DNA of 64,000 nt. It comes from Sporosalibacterium faouarense. GTDB taxonomy: Bacteria; Bacillota; Clostridia; Tissierellales; VENL01. The translations under genes and the position numbers were made by a program. The stretch covers positions 28,080-92,079 of the forward strand of contig NZ_JAETGO010000093.1 in assembly GCF_016765695.1 (NCBI RefSeq). The letters run 5' to 3'. How positions within the stretch are numbered: position 1 is the stretch's first letter; each line of letters opens with the position of its first letter. The notes beneath the pieces were generated by a model that worked only from the letters and a program-made list of their open reading frames with translations, was not told the origin of the DNA and made no database searches. Of the stretch, positions 56,557 to 64,000 are shown piece after piece.

Positions 56557-57531
56557 CTAATTTATAAATCTGTTAACATCCTTTAAGTCTATGCCTGGGT
56601 GTAAAGAAATATTCAATCCATTAGCTACAACTAATGAAAGGTCATTTATTAAATCATCTATCTCCTTAGGAGTTACCATTACATTTGGCATAGATGGAGT
56701 CAAAACTTGTTTAATCAATGTATGCTTTTCATGACTCTCCATCTCCTCAAGCATACTATAGAATTGACCTCCAACTGTTGCTTGATCCTTTAGGGCTCCT
56801 ATAATCAATTCAATAGTATCATTTACCATAGTTGCAGCATCAACGACCATTGGAATACCTATAGCAAAAACAGGAACTCCTAAATAGTCCTTATTTAAAG
56901 CCTTCCTGCTATTTCCAACTCCAGATCCAGGACTTATACCAACATCAGATATTTGAATAGTAGAACTAACCCTCTCCATTTTCCTAGATGCTAAGGCATC
57001 TACTGCTATAACCACATCTGGCTTAGTTTTCTCAACAATACCTTTAATAATTTCACTTGTTTCAATTCCTGTAAGACCCATAACTCCAGGTGCTATGGCA
57101 GAAACCTGAGCCATAGATTCATCTTCTGTTTTATTATATGCCTTAAAAAAATGTCTAGTAACCAGTACTTTGTCAACGACCTTTGGTCCTAAAGCGTCTG
57201 GGGTAACATTCCAGTTTCCTAATCCAACTATTAAAGTTTTGGTAGATTTATCGAATTTTCCTAATCCCCTTAATTCTTTAGCCAAAACCTTACTCATCTC
57301 ATCTTTCAAGTCTTGGTCAGCCTTTTTTAGGGAAGGAGCATCTATTGTTATGTAAGTTCCCTTAGGTTTATTCATCTTTGTTGAACCGTATTCATCTACT
57401 ACTTTAACTCTAGTAATCGTATAATCTTCTTGTTCATCTCTTTCAACTTCTACTCCTGGAATTTCCTGATTAGTTCGCTCTTTATATAATTCTTTAACTT
57501 CAACAGCTAAATCAGTTCTTACTTGAAACAT
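56557..57531 (-). CDS. gpr: Germination protease (spore protease GPR)
   Basis: GPR degrades small acid-soluble spore proteins at germination. The 324-residue aspartic-type protease starts MFQVRTDLAVEVKE. The RTDLAVE segment equals the zymogen processing site in Bacillus, so the pro-peptide would be only about 7 residues here. Core motifs: GTYITIDAPSLK, LIVGLGNWNVTPDALGPKVV, VAPGVMGLTGIETSEIIKG, DVVIAVDALASRKMERVSST and DVGISPGSGVGNSRKALN. It is proof of a sporulating host. It diverges from rpsT. Confidence 0.96.
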   Translation of the reverse strand: MFQVRTDLAVEVKELYKERTNQEIPGVEVERDEQEDYTITRVKVVDEYGSTKMNKPKGTYITIDAPSLKKADQDLKDEMSKVLAKELRGLGKFDKSTKTLIVGLGNWNVTPDALGPKVVDKVLVTRHFFKAYNKTEDESMAQVSAIAPGVMGLTGIETSEIIKGIVEKTKPDVVIAVDALASRKMERVSSTIQISDVGISPGSGVGNSRKALNKDYLGVPVFAIGIPMVVDAATMVNDTIELIIGALKDQATVGGQFYSMLEEMESHEKHTLIKQVLTPSMPNVMVTPKEIDDLINDLSLVVANGLNISLHPGIDLKDVNRFIN

Positions 57532-57659
57532 TTGAACACCTCCATACTTTTATAAATATAGGGTGGCTCAAATAATAGTAATTATACTTTAGGTTTTAGT
57601 TTTAAGGATAATTGTATATTTTTATTAGTACAAGGGAATAAAAGAAATGTATAATTGTC

Positions 57660-57688
57660 TTGCATTTTGTTATTGTTTATGGTAAAAT
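57660..57688 (+). promoter_or_regulatory. SigmaA promoter of rpsT
   Basis: TTGCAT (57660-57665) and TAAAAT (57683-57688) with a 17-bp spacer lie 36 bp before the rpsT start on the plus strand. Confidence 0.7.
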
Positions 57689-57723
57689 TTCTTTTGTTAA
57701 TCGCATTGAAGGGGGTGAACCTA

Positions 57724-57987
57724 TTGGCTAATATAAAATCAGCAAAAAAGAGAATTGATGTTATAAAAACTAAGACTGCTATCAATAAAAGAAGAAAGAC
57801 TGAAATAAAGACTTATATAAATAAGTTTAATGTTGCTTTAGAAAATAATGATATTGATACAGCGAAGGAATTAATCAGAGCTATTGAAAGAAAGCTTGAT
57901 AAAGCTGCTGCTAGAGGAACAGTGGACAAGAAAGCTGCTTCTAGAAAGGTAAGTAGACTAGCTAAGAGATTAAACAACGCTATATAA
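57724..57987 (+). CDS. rpsT: 30S ribosomal protein S20
   Basis: This is an 87-residue basic primary rRNA-binding protein of the small subunit. It starts at TTG 57724 behind GGGGGTGA and reads LANIKSAKKRIDVIKTKTAI, with KAAARGTVDKKAASRKVSRL near the C-terminus. The frame is open upstream but only this start gives the family N-terminus and spacing. It is one of the few plus-strand genes, divergent from gpr and convergent with holA. Confidence 0.97.
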   Translation: MANIKSAKKRIDVIKTKTAINKRRKTEIKTYINKFNVALENNDIDTAKELIRAIERKLDKAAARGTVDKKAASRKVSRLAKRLNNAI

Positions 57988-57997
57988 TTTGGCAAAA

Positions 57998-58025
57998 ATC
58001 AAAGCACACTAGGTGTGCTTTTTTT
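57998..58025 (+). terminator. Terminator of rpsT
   Basis: AAAGCACAC TA GGTGTGCTTT followed by TTTTTT on the plus strand. Placed between convergent rpsT and holA, and may also act on holA transcripts. Confidence 0.88.
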
Positions 58026-58041
58026 ATTTGCTAAAATTTCA

Positions 58042-59091
58042 TTATTTAAATTGACATACTTCTATTATAAGAGATTCAACTGCCAGTTTATTATCTATTT
58101 TCCCCTTCTTAATATTTAAATCTATTTCTAAGCATTTTGCTACTATAACCTCTAATTCCTTGCTACTAAAATTTCTAGCTTGATTTATTATCTTTTCTGC
58201 AGCATAAGGATGAACGCCTAGCTTTTTTGTTACATCTCTAGGGGCATAGCCTTGCTCAGTGTATAATTTAGCCATAAACAGCAATCTGAACTGTCTAATA
58301 ATCATATAAGTGATCTTTTGAATAGGTTCATTATTTAAAACCATCTCATTTAATACAGATAATCCAATATTAGGCTGCTTTTTCCCCATAGCATCTAATA
58401 ATTTAAAAAGATTATTTTGAAGGGTTTTTGATAAGCAATTATCAATATCATCCTTTGTTATCTGCTGCCTATCTCCTACATAGTTACAGATCTTTACGAT
58501 TTCGTTTTCAACATCATAAAGGGTTTTATCACTATTATACTCAAGATACCCTACAGCTTGAGCAAAATAATATATATCATTTGATAATATTTTTTTATTA
58601 TTCTTTCTAAAGTTCTTTTCAATCCATTTATTTAAGTCATTGCCTTTAATTCTATTTAACTCAACTATCATTCCTTCTTTTTTAATAGACTTAACTAGCT
58701 TTTTTCTCTTATCTATACTTTCTCCCTTAATTATAAAGATTAAAGAAGTTGAATCATTTAACTTATCGAGATAATCCTTTATTTGCTCTTCGTCACTACT
58801 ATTTCCACCTTTTCCTGATGAAAACAAGGGACTGTCTTCAACTACAACAATTTTTTTATCTGACATAAAGGGTAAGGTTTCACATGCATTTACTATACTA
58901 TCTGCCCCTACTTCTTTACCATCAAAATGAACATAATTAAGGGTTTCAAAAGCTTCATCTACAAATACTCTTTTTATCTCTTTTACTATCCAATCCTTTA
59001 AGTAATCCTCACTGCCGTAACAAAGATATACTTTCTTTAAATTCATATTCTTTATATCTTTTAACATAGCTTCATAACTCAAAATCTTCAC
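58042..59091 (-). CDS. holA: DNA polymerase III delta subunit
   Basis: This is the 349-residue clamp-loader delta subunit. Sequence blocks: LKKVYLCYGSEDYLKDWIVK, CETLPFMSDKKIVVVEDSPL, LIFIIKGESIDKRKKLVKSI, LFKLLDAMGKKQPNIGLSVL and MIIRQFRLLFMAKLYTEQGY, then LGVHPYAAEKIINQARNF. These are typical for the Firmicute HolA. The gene overlaps the comEC end by 20 bp and follows it as in B. subtilis. Confidence 0.95.
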   Translation of the reverse strand: MKILSYEAMLKDIKNMNLKKVYLCYGSEDYLKDWIVKEIKRVFVDEAFETLNYVHFDGKEVGADSIVNACETLPFMSDKKIVVVEDSPLFSSGKGGNSSDEEQIKDYLDKLNDSTSLIFIIKGESIDKRKKLVKSIKKEGMIVELNRIKGNDLNKWIEKNFRKNNKKILSNDIYYFAQAVGYLEYNSDKTLYDVENEIVKICNYVGDRQQITKDDIDNCLSKTLQNNLFKLLDAMGKKQPNIGLSVLNEMVLNNEPIQKITYMIIRQFRLLFMAKLYTEQGYAPRDVTKKLGVHPYAAEKIINQARNFSSKELEVIVAKCLEIDLNIKKGKIDNKLAVESLIIEVCQFK

Positions 59092-61567
59092 CGCCTATTT
59101 TATTTATAAATCCATCCTTAGTATCATTTAAATTATATATGTATATAGATAAAAGTATCAAACTAAATAGAAATTGTAAATGATATTTATTCAACAATGT
59201 AATTATATCTATTCTCGTTGGCAGATAGGTTTCTATTCTATATCCTTTTTTATTAATTATAGCCTTCACCATTCCGTCTAAATCATTTCTCTTGATTTGA
59301 ACATTTCTTGATTTATATCTAGATAGAACCTTTTCATTTGGATGACCAAAATTATTCTCTCCCACTTGGATAATCGCCACCTCTGGATCAAATGAATCAA
59401 TAAAATCTTCTGTAGATGAAGTTTTGCTACCATGATGGGGTACTTTCAAAATATCAATATCTATGTTAGAAGATGATTTTACCAGTTCCTTTTCTACTGA
59501 TTCTTCTATATCACCAGTAAAAAGAATTTTCTTATCATATATTTTTAAAATTAAAGTAAGGGATAGATTATTCTCTTCACCTTGATAATCATTAATTGAT
59601 AATGGATGCAATACTAAAAATTCTATATACTTATCTATCTTAATTCTATTACCTCTATTAAGTATTGTAGTATTAATACCTTCTTCTTTATTAACTTTAC
59701 AAATCTTATTATATAAATTATTGTCTATACTTTTATAACCGATAAACAAATTATCAATTCTTATCTCCTTGGCTATGGCTGGATATCCTTCACAGTGATC
59801 TGCATCAAAATGAGTAATAAATACACCATCTAGTTTTCTAATCCCTTCTTTTTTAAGATAAGGCACTATTACATTTTCTCCAATATCATAGTCACTAAAG
59901 GGAGTTCCTCCAGTATCTATTAAAAAATTCTTACCCTTTATTCTTAGTAAGGATGAGTCACCTTGTCCCACATCAATAAATTCTATTACTACTCTATTCT
60001 TGTCAATCATCACATTTAGTCCACAAACTATAACCATCACATATAAAAATATTAAAATTCTTCTATTAACTTTATATTTTAACATATCAGCAAAGAATTG
60101 TATTTTTACAATTTTAAGTACTATAAATATTAACAAATAAAAAACGATTATATCTATAATATGCGGTGATGATATACTTACATTTATGAACGGAATAGAG
60201 TGGAAAACATAAGCAAATCCATCTATTATTTGTAGTAATGCCCCTAGGATAACCCCTGAAAATAACAAAATAACTTGAACAAATTTAAGGCTTATGAGAG
60301 AAATTATCACCATAATAAACCCTAATATTAGAGCAATTGAAATGATAGGGACTATAACTAAATTAGTTATTATTGATATTATAGAAATATTATTAAAATG
60401 GAAGGCCATAATTGGTATTATTCCTATTTGCACTGCAATTAATGGAGATAGTTTATTCCCTAAATCCTTATTCCATCTAGATAAGATAGCTTCTATTCTT
60501 GTAGTGAATAGTACTAATGACATAGTTGCCAAAAATGATAACTGGAATCCTACACTAAAGACCCATAAAGGATTATATATTAAAAGGATAAAGGCAGCAA
60601 GAAAGATTAGATTTAATGCATCATATCTTCTATATATTATATTAGCCAGCATTAAAAAGCTAAACATAATTGAAGCCCTTAAAACTGAAGGAGGGAATCC
60701 TATTAGATAACCATAAAACCATATAAATAATACAGTTATAAATATTGCTATTCTTCTATTTACACCCATAAAGGTCAAAGCATATATTAGGAAAAGGGAA
60801 ATTATCCCTATATGCAAACCAGATACTGCCATCACATGGGCTAGTCCTAATTCTCTATATGTATTTTGTGTTGCTTCATCAAGATATTTAGAATCTCCAA
60901 GAAGCATTGCCTTCATAAATGAACTATGATGTTCTTTAAGGACTGTATCAAACAATTTCTCTATTTTCCCTTTAAATTTTAATGCAGTCTTTTGTGAAAA
61001 GGACAGGTTACCCTGTGAGTCAATATAAAGGTCATAGTCATTAATATACATTGAAGTGAAGATGTTATTTGTTTGCAAATATAGTCTATAATCGAAAAGT
61101 CCAGGATTAGTATTTTCATCAGGAATTTCTATAGTTCCTTTTATGCTAATGTTATCTCCAGAATGAAATTTATGACTTCCCCAAACATATACTAGTAGTT
61201 TCTCATTTATTTTATAATTCTTATTCTCGTAATCTGCTTTATTTACTTCGCAAATATACTTTGAAGATTCTTCACTGGTTGATACAACTTCCTTGATGAT
61301 CCCTTCAACCTTAATATCTTCATTGTTGAATTTTACCAAATTACTCTTGTTCATTTGATAATTAGTTACAAAACACCCTAGCAAAATCATTGCAATAAAT
61401 AAAGAAAGATTAAAGTGTTTTTTATTACCTTTTGCAATACTCATAGTCAAAACTATAATTATAACTAGAACTAAAAGTATAATTGCTATTTCAGGAATTT
61501 TTAATTTATATGATATGCATATACCAAGGATTAAAGGTATAGTTAAAAAAAGAAAAGGCCTTTTCAT
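59072..61567 (-). CDS. comEC: DNA uptake channel protein ComEC/Rec2
   Basis: This is an 831-residue membrane protein for transport of single-stranded DNA. Two N-terminal membrane helices are followed by an OB-like domain (DIKVEGIIKEVVSTSEESSK). The Competence domain has LAHVMAVSGLHIGIISLFLI, GFPPSVLRASIMFSFLML and GFQLSFLATMSLVLF. The C-terminal metallo-beta-lactamase domain has IDVGQGDSSLLRIKGKNFLI, FITHFDADHCEGYPAIAKEI and LKVPHHGSKTSSTEDFIDSF, with metal ligands intact. It is complete, so transformation machinery may exist, although comEA is not nearby. Confidence 0.95.
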   Translation of the reverse strand: MKRPFLFLTIPLILGICISYKLKIPEIAIILLVLVIIIVLTMSIAKGNKKHFNLSLFIAMILLGCFVTNYQMNKSNLVKFNNEDIKVEGIIKEVVSTSEESSKYICEVNKADYENKNYKINEKLLVYVWGSHKFHSGDNISIKGTIEIPDENTNPGLFDYRLYLQTNNIFTSMYINDYDLYIDSQGNLSFSQKTALKFKGKIEKLFDTVLKEHHSSFMKAMLLGDSKYLDEATQNTYRELGLAHVMAVSGLHIGIISLFLIYALTFMGVNRRIAIFITVLFIWFYGYLIGFPPSVLRASIMFSFLMLANIIYRRYDALNLIFLAAFILLIYNPLWVFSVGFQLSFLATMSLVLFTTRIEAILSRWNKDLGNKLSPLIAVQIGIIPIMAFHFNNISIISIITNLVIVPIISIALILGFIMVIISLISLKFVQVILLFSGVILGALLQIIDGFAYVFHSIPFINVSISSPHIIDIIVFYLLIFIVLKIVKIQFFADMLKYKVNRRILIFLYVMVIVCGLNVMIDKNRVVIEFIDVGQGDSSLLRIKGKNFLIDTGGTPFSDYDIGENVIVPYLKKEGIRKLDGVFITHFDADHCEGYPAIAKEIRIDNLFIGYKSIDNNLYNKICKVNKEEGINTTILNRGNRIKIDKYIEFLVLHPLSINDYQGEENNLSLTLILKIYDKKILFTGDIEESVEKELVKSSSNIDIDILKVPHHGSKTSSTEDFIDSFDPEVAIIQVGENNFGHPNEKVLSRYKSRNVQIKRNDLDGMVKAIINKKGYRIETYLPTRIDIITLLNKYHLQFLFSLILLSIYIYNLNDTKDGFINKIGGEDFEL

Positions 61568-61771
61568 ATTTACAACTCCAGATTGATTTTTCTATATTTT
61601 AGCATTCAACTTATACAAAAGTCATCCTTTATTTTACAATTCTACTTTGATTTTCAATATTTAATATGTTATTATCTAGTAATAGAAAATAAATAAACTT
61701 TAAAATTAACTTTTGAAGAAATTATCTATTTTCGAATTAAAGATGTTTTTACTAAAAGGAGTGGATATTAA

Positions 61772-62548
61772 ATGTCATGGTCTATTTTTAAGCACGAAAG
61801 TGAATTCGTTACAACAGAAAGAATTGAAGTAAATGATATCCCTTGTTTGAAAATAAAGCCTAAAGGAGCAACAGGTTTATTGCCAACTGTGTTATATTAT
61901 CACGGATGGCATTCTAGTAAAGAGTTTCAGAGATTTATGGGAGCTACATTTGCCTGCTATGGGTACCAAGTAATCCTTCCTGATGCACTGCACCACGGAG
62001 AGAGAAATCCAATCGACTACGATGCTGAAGGTATGCTTGAAAAATATATCTGGAAAATCATACTTCAGAATGTAAAAGAATCTAAGGGTATAATAGAAAA
62101 TATCATTTCAGATCATAATACTGACCCTGATAGAATTGCTGTTATGGGTAACTCTATGGGGGGTATAAGTGCTGCAGGTATTTTCGTACATAATACTAAT
62201 ATAAAATGTGAAGTTATCTTTAACGGTTCATGTGATTGGCTAGCGATTGATAAACTATGGAGAAAGATGGGTAATCTCAATGAAGATACAGCTAATGCTA
62301 AGAAATTAGCTGAATATGACTCAGTTACAAATCAAGACAAGCTTCACCAAAGACCTATACTTATGCTTCATGGTGATAGTGATACTTCCGTTCCTATCCA
62401 GCTTCAAAGAGGATTCTTTGAAAAGGTATCTGATTCATACAAGGAGTTCCCACAAATGCTTAAATTAATTGAAACCGAAAGATTAGATCATTATAAGACT
62501 ACAAGCATGGTTGAAAGAGCTATTGAGTGGTTAAAGGAATATCTGTAA
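61772..62548 (+). CDS. Alpha/beta hydrolase, YitV-like peptidase/esterase
   Basis: This is a 258-residue serine hydrolase of the prolyl-oligopeptidase-like/dienelactone-hydrolase branch. The start ATG at 61772 follows AAAAGGAGTG. The oxyanion loop is VLYYHGWHSSKEFQRFMGA, and PDALHHGERN follows. The nucleophile elbow is VMGNSMGGISAAGI (Ser about 127). The acid is in LMLHGDSDTSVPIQLQ and the His in RLDHYKTTSM. All three catalytic residues are present. Substrate unknown. It is monocistronic with its own terminator. Confidence 0.9.
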   Translation: MSWSIFKHESEFVTTERIEVNDIPCLKIKPKGATGLLPTVLYYHGWHSSKEFQRFMGATFACYGYQVILPDALHHGERNPIDYDAEGMLEKYIWKIILQNVKESKGIIENIISDHNTDPDRIAVMGNSMGGISAAGIFVHNTNIKCEVIFNGSCDWLAIDKLWRKMGNLNEDTANAKKLAEYDSVTNQDKLHQRPILMLHGDSDTSVPIQLQRGFFEKVSDSYKEFPQMLKLIETERLDHYKTTSMVERAIEWLKEYL

Positions 62549-62596
62549 GGTTTAGTGTGTGAAACCTTATTTTTAGAAATAATAAAGGTTCTATAA

Positions 62597-62640
62597 TAAA
62601 GAACTGAGCTTAAGCTATGAAGCTTAAACTCGGTTCTTTT
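62597..62640 (+). terminator. Terminator of the alpha/beta hydrolase gene
   Basis: AAGAACTGAGCTTAAG (62599-62614) pairs with CTTAAACTCGGTTCTT (62623-62638) with two G-U pairs, then TT. It lies 50 bp past the stop. Confidence 0.75.
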
Positions 62641-62732
62641 CGGTTATTAAATGGAATTATAATTAATTATCTAGGTTGCTAATGTCAGTAGCATCTTTTT
62701 TCAACAATCGTTACCAACGTCTCTAACTTTCA

Positions 62733-62923
62733 TTATTCTGAAAATGTTTGTACTAGGTCATCCTTTTTAATAGTTCGTAACGTCATATTATTGTTAGATT
62801 CACAAATATATTCTTTGATTATGCTATTTAGTTCTTCTGATTTTTCTAACCTTCCTAAATCATCATAGAAGTAGCTGGTTGTACCATTGCTGTCTACTAC
62901 TGTCTCTTTTTTATAATTACTCC
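62733..62923 (-). pseudogene. YD-repeat (RHS-type) protein fragment
   Basis: This short frame reads ETVVDSNGTTSYFYDDLGRL followed by EKSEELNSIIKEYI and ends TIKKDDLVQTFSE. The G-T-T-S-Y-F-Y-D-D-L-G-R-L unit is a YD repeat of RHS/wall-associated proteins. A stop lies just before SEGSNYKK, and no start or ribosome binding site is present. It is a remnant, probably from the same RHS locus as 63673-64000, and sits alone in otherwise empty sequence. Confidence 0.6.
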
Positions 62924-63391
62924 CTTCGCTTTAAAGGTCGTAATAAAAGATAGTATTATTTCGAAAATATTTAATTTTTATGCTTTTATTTTAAATTCCA
63001 TAGACAGAAGAAAAACAAAGATAAAGAAAATATTAAAGAAGTGATGGTAACTTAACATATTAAAATGAGAAGTGATACTGAATAAAGTAATTTATATGAT
63101 AAAATTCAATATGTGTGTATACTTGATGTTATAAATATATTGTATAGGGTTTTCATAGGTTATCTTTGTTTTAGTAATGGCATTGGAATCATTCGGTATT
63201 AGGTAGCCCTTCCAAAAAAAAAGCAATGGTTAAAATATCATTCACCATCGCTAATATATTTTCTGCACTCATTTTAATTTTCTTTAACACTACCTTTTTA
63301 TTTTAATGATATTGTTTCTAAAACACAGTGGGTTTCCATAAATGTCCTTTGTTTAATTGAAGTTTATTCTTTATCATTTGTAAATAATTCA
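62924..63391. other. Degenerate accessory DNA without identifiable gene
   Basis: This 468-bp stretch between two RHS fragments has many stops in all frames. One minus-strand stretch (about 63205-63090) reads KGYLIPNDSNAITKTKITYE before a stop, which might be a gene remnant, but there is no start and I do not recognise it. It looks like decayed RHS-associated DNA. Confidence 0.45.
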
Positions 63392-63661
63392 TCATACTTC
63401 TATATTCTCCCACTCTGCACGACCAGCTTCAGTTAATTCAAACCAATACTCTTTAATACTATCTAGCTTAATTTCATTTATACCTTTTGCTGAAGGAGGA
63501 TATTCTATATAAATCTTATTTTGCCTTAACAATGTTTTTAATTCATTTATTATATCGTATCTAAAAGAATGTATCCCTAAAAAGATCAAATATTCTTCTA
63601 TTTGAATTATACTCTCGCCTCCATCAGCTAAAGAATCCAATATACCTTCACGAATATTCAT
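63392..63661 (-). CDS. Small hypothetical protein behind the RHS gene, possible immunity protein
   Basis: This is an 89-residue soluble protein beginning MNIREGILDSLADGGESIIQ. It contains a predicted winged-helix-like pattern (RYDIINELKTLLRQNKIYIE, then the WFELTEAGRAEWENIEV end). The ATG at 63661 has a good AAGGAG ribosome binding site 8 bp upstream and begins 11 bp after the stop of the RHS-type frame. That position, tight behind the 3' end of an RHS gene, is where immunity proteins are found. Sequence alone does not prove it; WFELTEAGRAEWE is also typical of small DNA-binding or phage-type proteins. Confidence 0.65.
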   Translation of the reverse strand: MNIREGILDSLADGGESIIQIEEYLIFLGIHSFRYDIINELKTLLRQNKIYIEYPPSAKGINEIKLDSIKEYWFELTEAGRAEWENIEV

Positions 63662-63672
63662 TTAAATTCTCC

Positions 63673-64000
63673 TTACTTTATTTGTTTTGGGTAAGGTCTA
63701 TAATGTGGTTTCTCAATGAAACTTCCCCTTGAGTCAGTTAAAATATGCCTATATATCTTTTCACCAGTCCTAGCATTTGTATATTCTTGCTCTTAGGTAA
63801 TACAGTCCACTTTCTTTGTCATAATACTCTCCTGCATATCTAAAGGGGTTGAATATTCCTTCTTCTGTTTGCGTGCCTACTCCATATATGCTGAAATCAT
63901 ATTCATTTAGAATAGTTTCATCTGTTGAAATAAGATTTACTACATCTCCATGTCCGTTATATAAATAATACGCTATTGTTCCTTGATTATCCTGCCTTGA
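63673..64000 (-). pseudogene. RHS-repeat protein, 3' end with a frameshift (runs off the window)
   Basis: From the window edge the frame reads GTIAYYLYNGHGDVVNLIST, then FNPFRYAGEYYDKESGLYYL, then RARIYKC and a stop at 63770. This is the RHS repeat-associated core (YN..G.V..L.., NPFRYAGEYYD, GLYYLRAR). Shifting frame by one base near 63785-63792 continues as EYTNARTGEKIYRHILTD, then SRGSFIEKPHYRPYPKQIK and a stop at 63673. So a single-base frameshift breaks the protein in the core. The tail after the core is about 35 residues, too short for a full toxin domain. A sequencing error is possible. Confidence 0.75.

Noticed and set aside
57582..57995. Minus-strand frames antisense to rpsT
   Set aside because: They arise from the reverse complement of rpsT and its leader; no ribosome binding site and no resemblance to proteins.

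Overview
This window is a contiguous, AT-rich chromosomal segment of a low-GC Gram-positive anaerobe, most likely a spore-forming member of the Clostridia/Tissierellia that ferments amino acids. Three things support this. There is a complete selenocysteine-containing glycine reductase protein A (grdA) with its own thioredoxin. There are sporulation genes (spoIIP, the spore protease gpr, yqfC/yqfD). The core gene order is that of the Bacillus subtilis yqe-yqf region, recalled from memory. I did not identify the species.

Layout. Nearly all genes lie on the minus strand, so transcription runs from high to low coordinates. 1-2050: start of a PAP2-type phosphatase, grdA with an in-frame UGA, trxA, and a membrane-anchored helix-turn-helix protein. 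2217-2554: RNase P RNA. 2665-9742: zinc-ribbon protein, Nif3-like protein, trmK, a HAD phosphatase, rpoD, dnaG, yqxD. 9831-18900: dgt, the pyruvate-phosphate-dikinase regulator, a CcpN-like repressor, glyS-glyQ behind a T-box, a UBA-domain protein, recO, yqzL, era, cdd. 18911-27293: DUF3048 lipoprotein-like protein, CorC-type transporter, a DgkA-PAP2 fusion, ybeY, pgpH, phoH, yqfD, yqfC. 27544-28525: two decayed genes (Cof-type HAD and PTS EIIA). 28617-31560: a hypothetical protein, floA, nfeD.

31606-41250 interrupts the conserved housekeeping order. It holds an endonuclease/exonuclease/phosphatase protein and a ten-gene amino-sugar operon: GntR regulator, AgaS-type SIS protein, mannose-family PTS EIIB-EIIC-EIID-EIIA, nagA-type deacetylase, class II aldolase, PfkB-family sugar-phosphate kinase and a HAD phosphatase. 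The set encodes a complete route from imported N-acetylgalactosamine (or a close relative) through tagatose-6-phosphate and tagatose-1,6-bisphosphate to triose phosphates.

41400-61567 returns to conserved order: yqeY, rpsU, a HIT protein, mtaB, rsmE, prmA, the CIRCE-controlled hrcA-grpE-dnaK-dnaJ heat-shock operon, hemW, lepA, a small membrane protein of unknown function, signal peptidase I, spoIIP, gpr, rpsT (plus strand), holA, comEC. 61772-64000 is accessory: a plus-strand alpha/beta hydrolase, then remnants of an RHS/YD-repeat protein with a small intact gene directly behind its 3' end.

I saw no CRISPR array, transposase, prophage or tRNA gene. The window is mostly well-known core genome. 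The more interesting points are the recoded UGA of grdA and its separation from the rest of glycine reductase, the apparent AUU start of nfeD, the amino-sugar operon inserted in a housekeeping block, several long perfect hairpins between genes, and the degraded RHS locus with a possible immunity gene.
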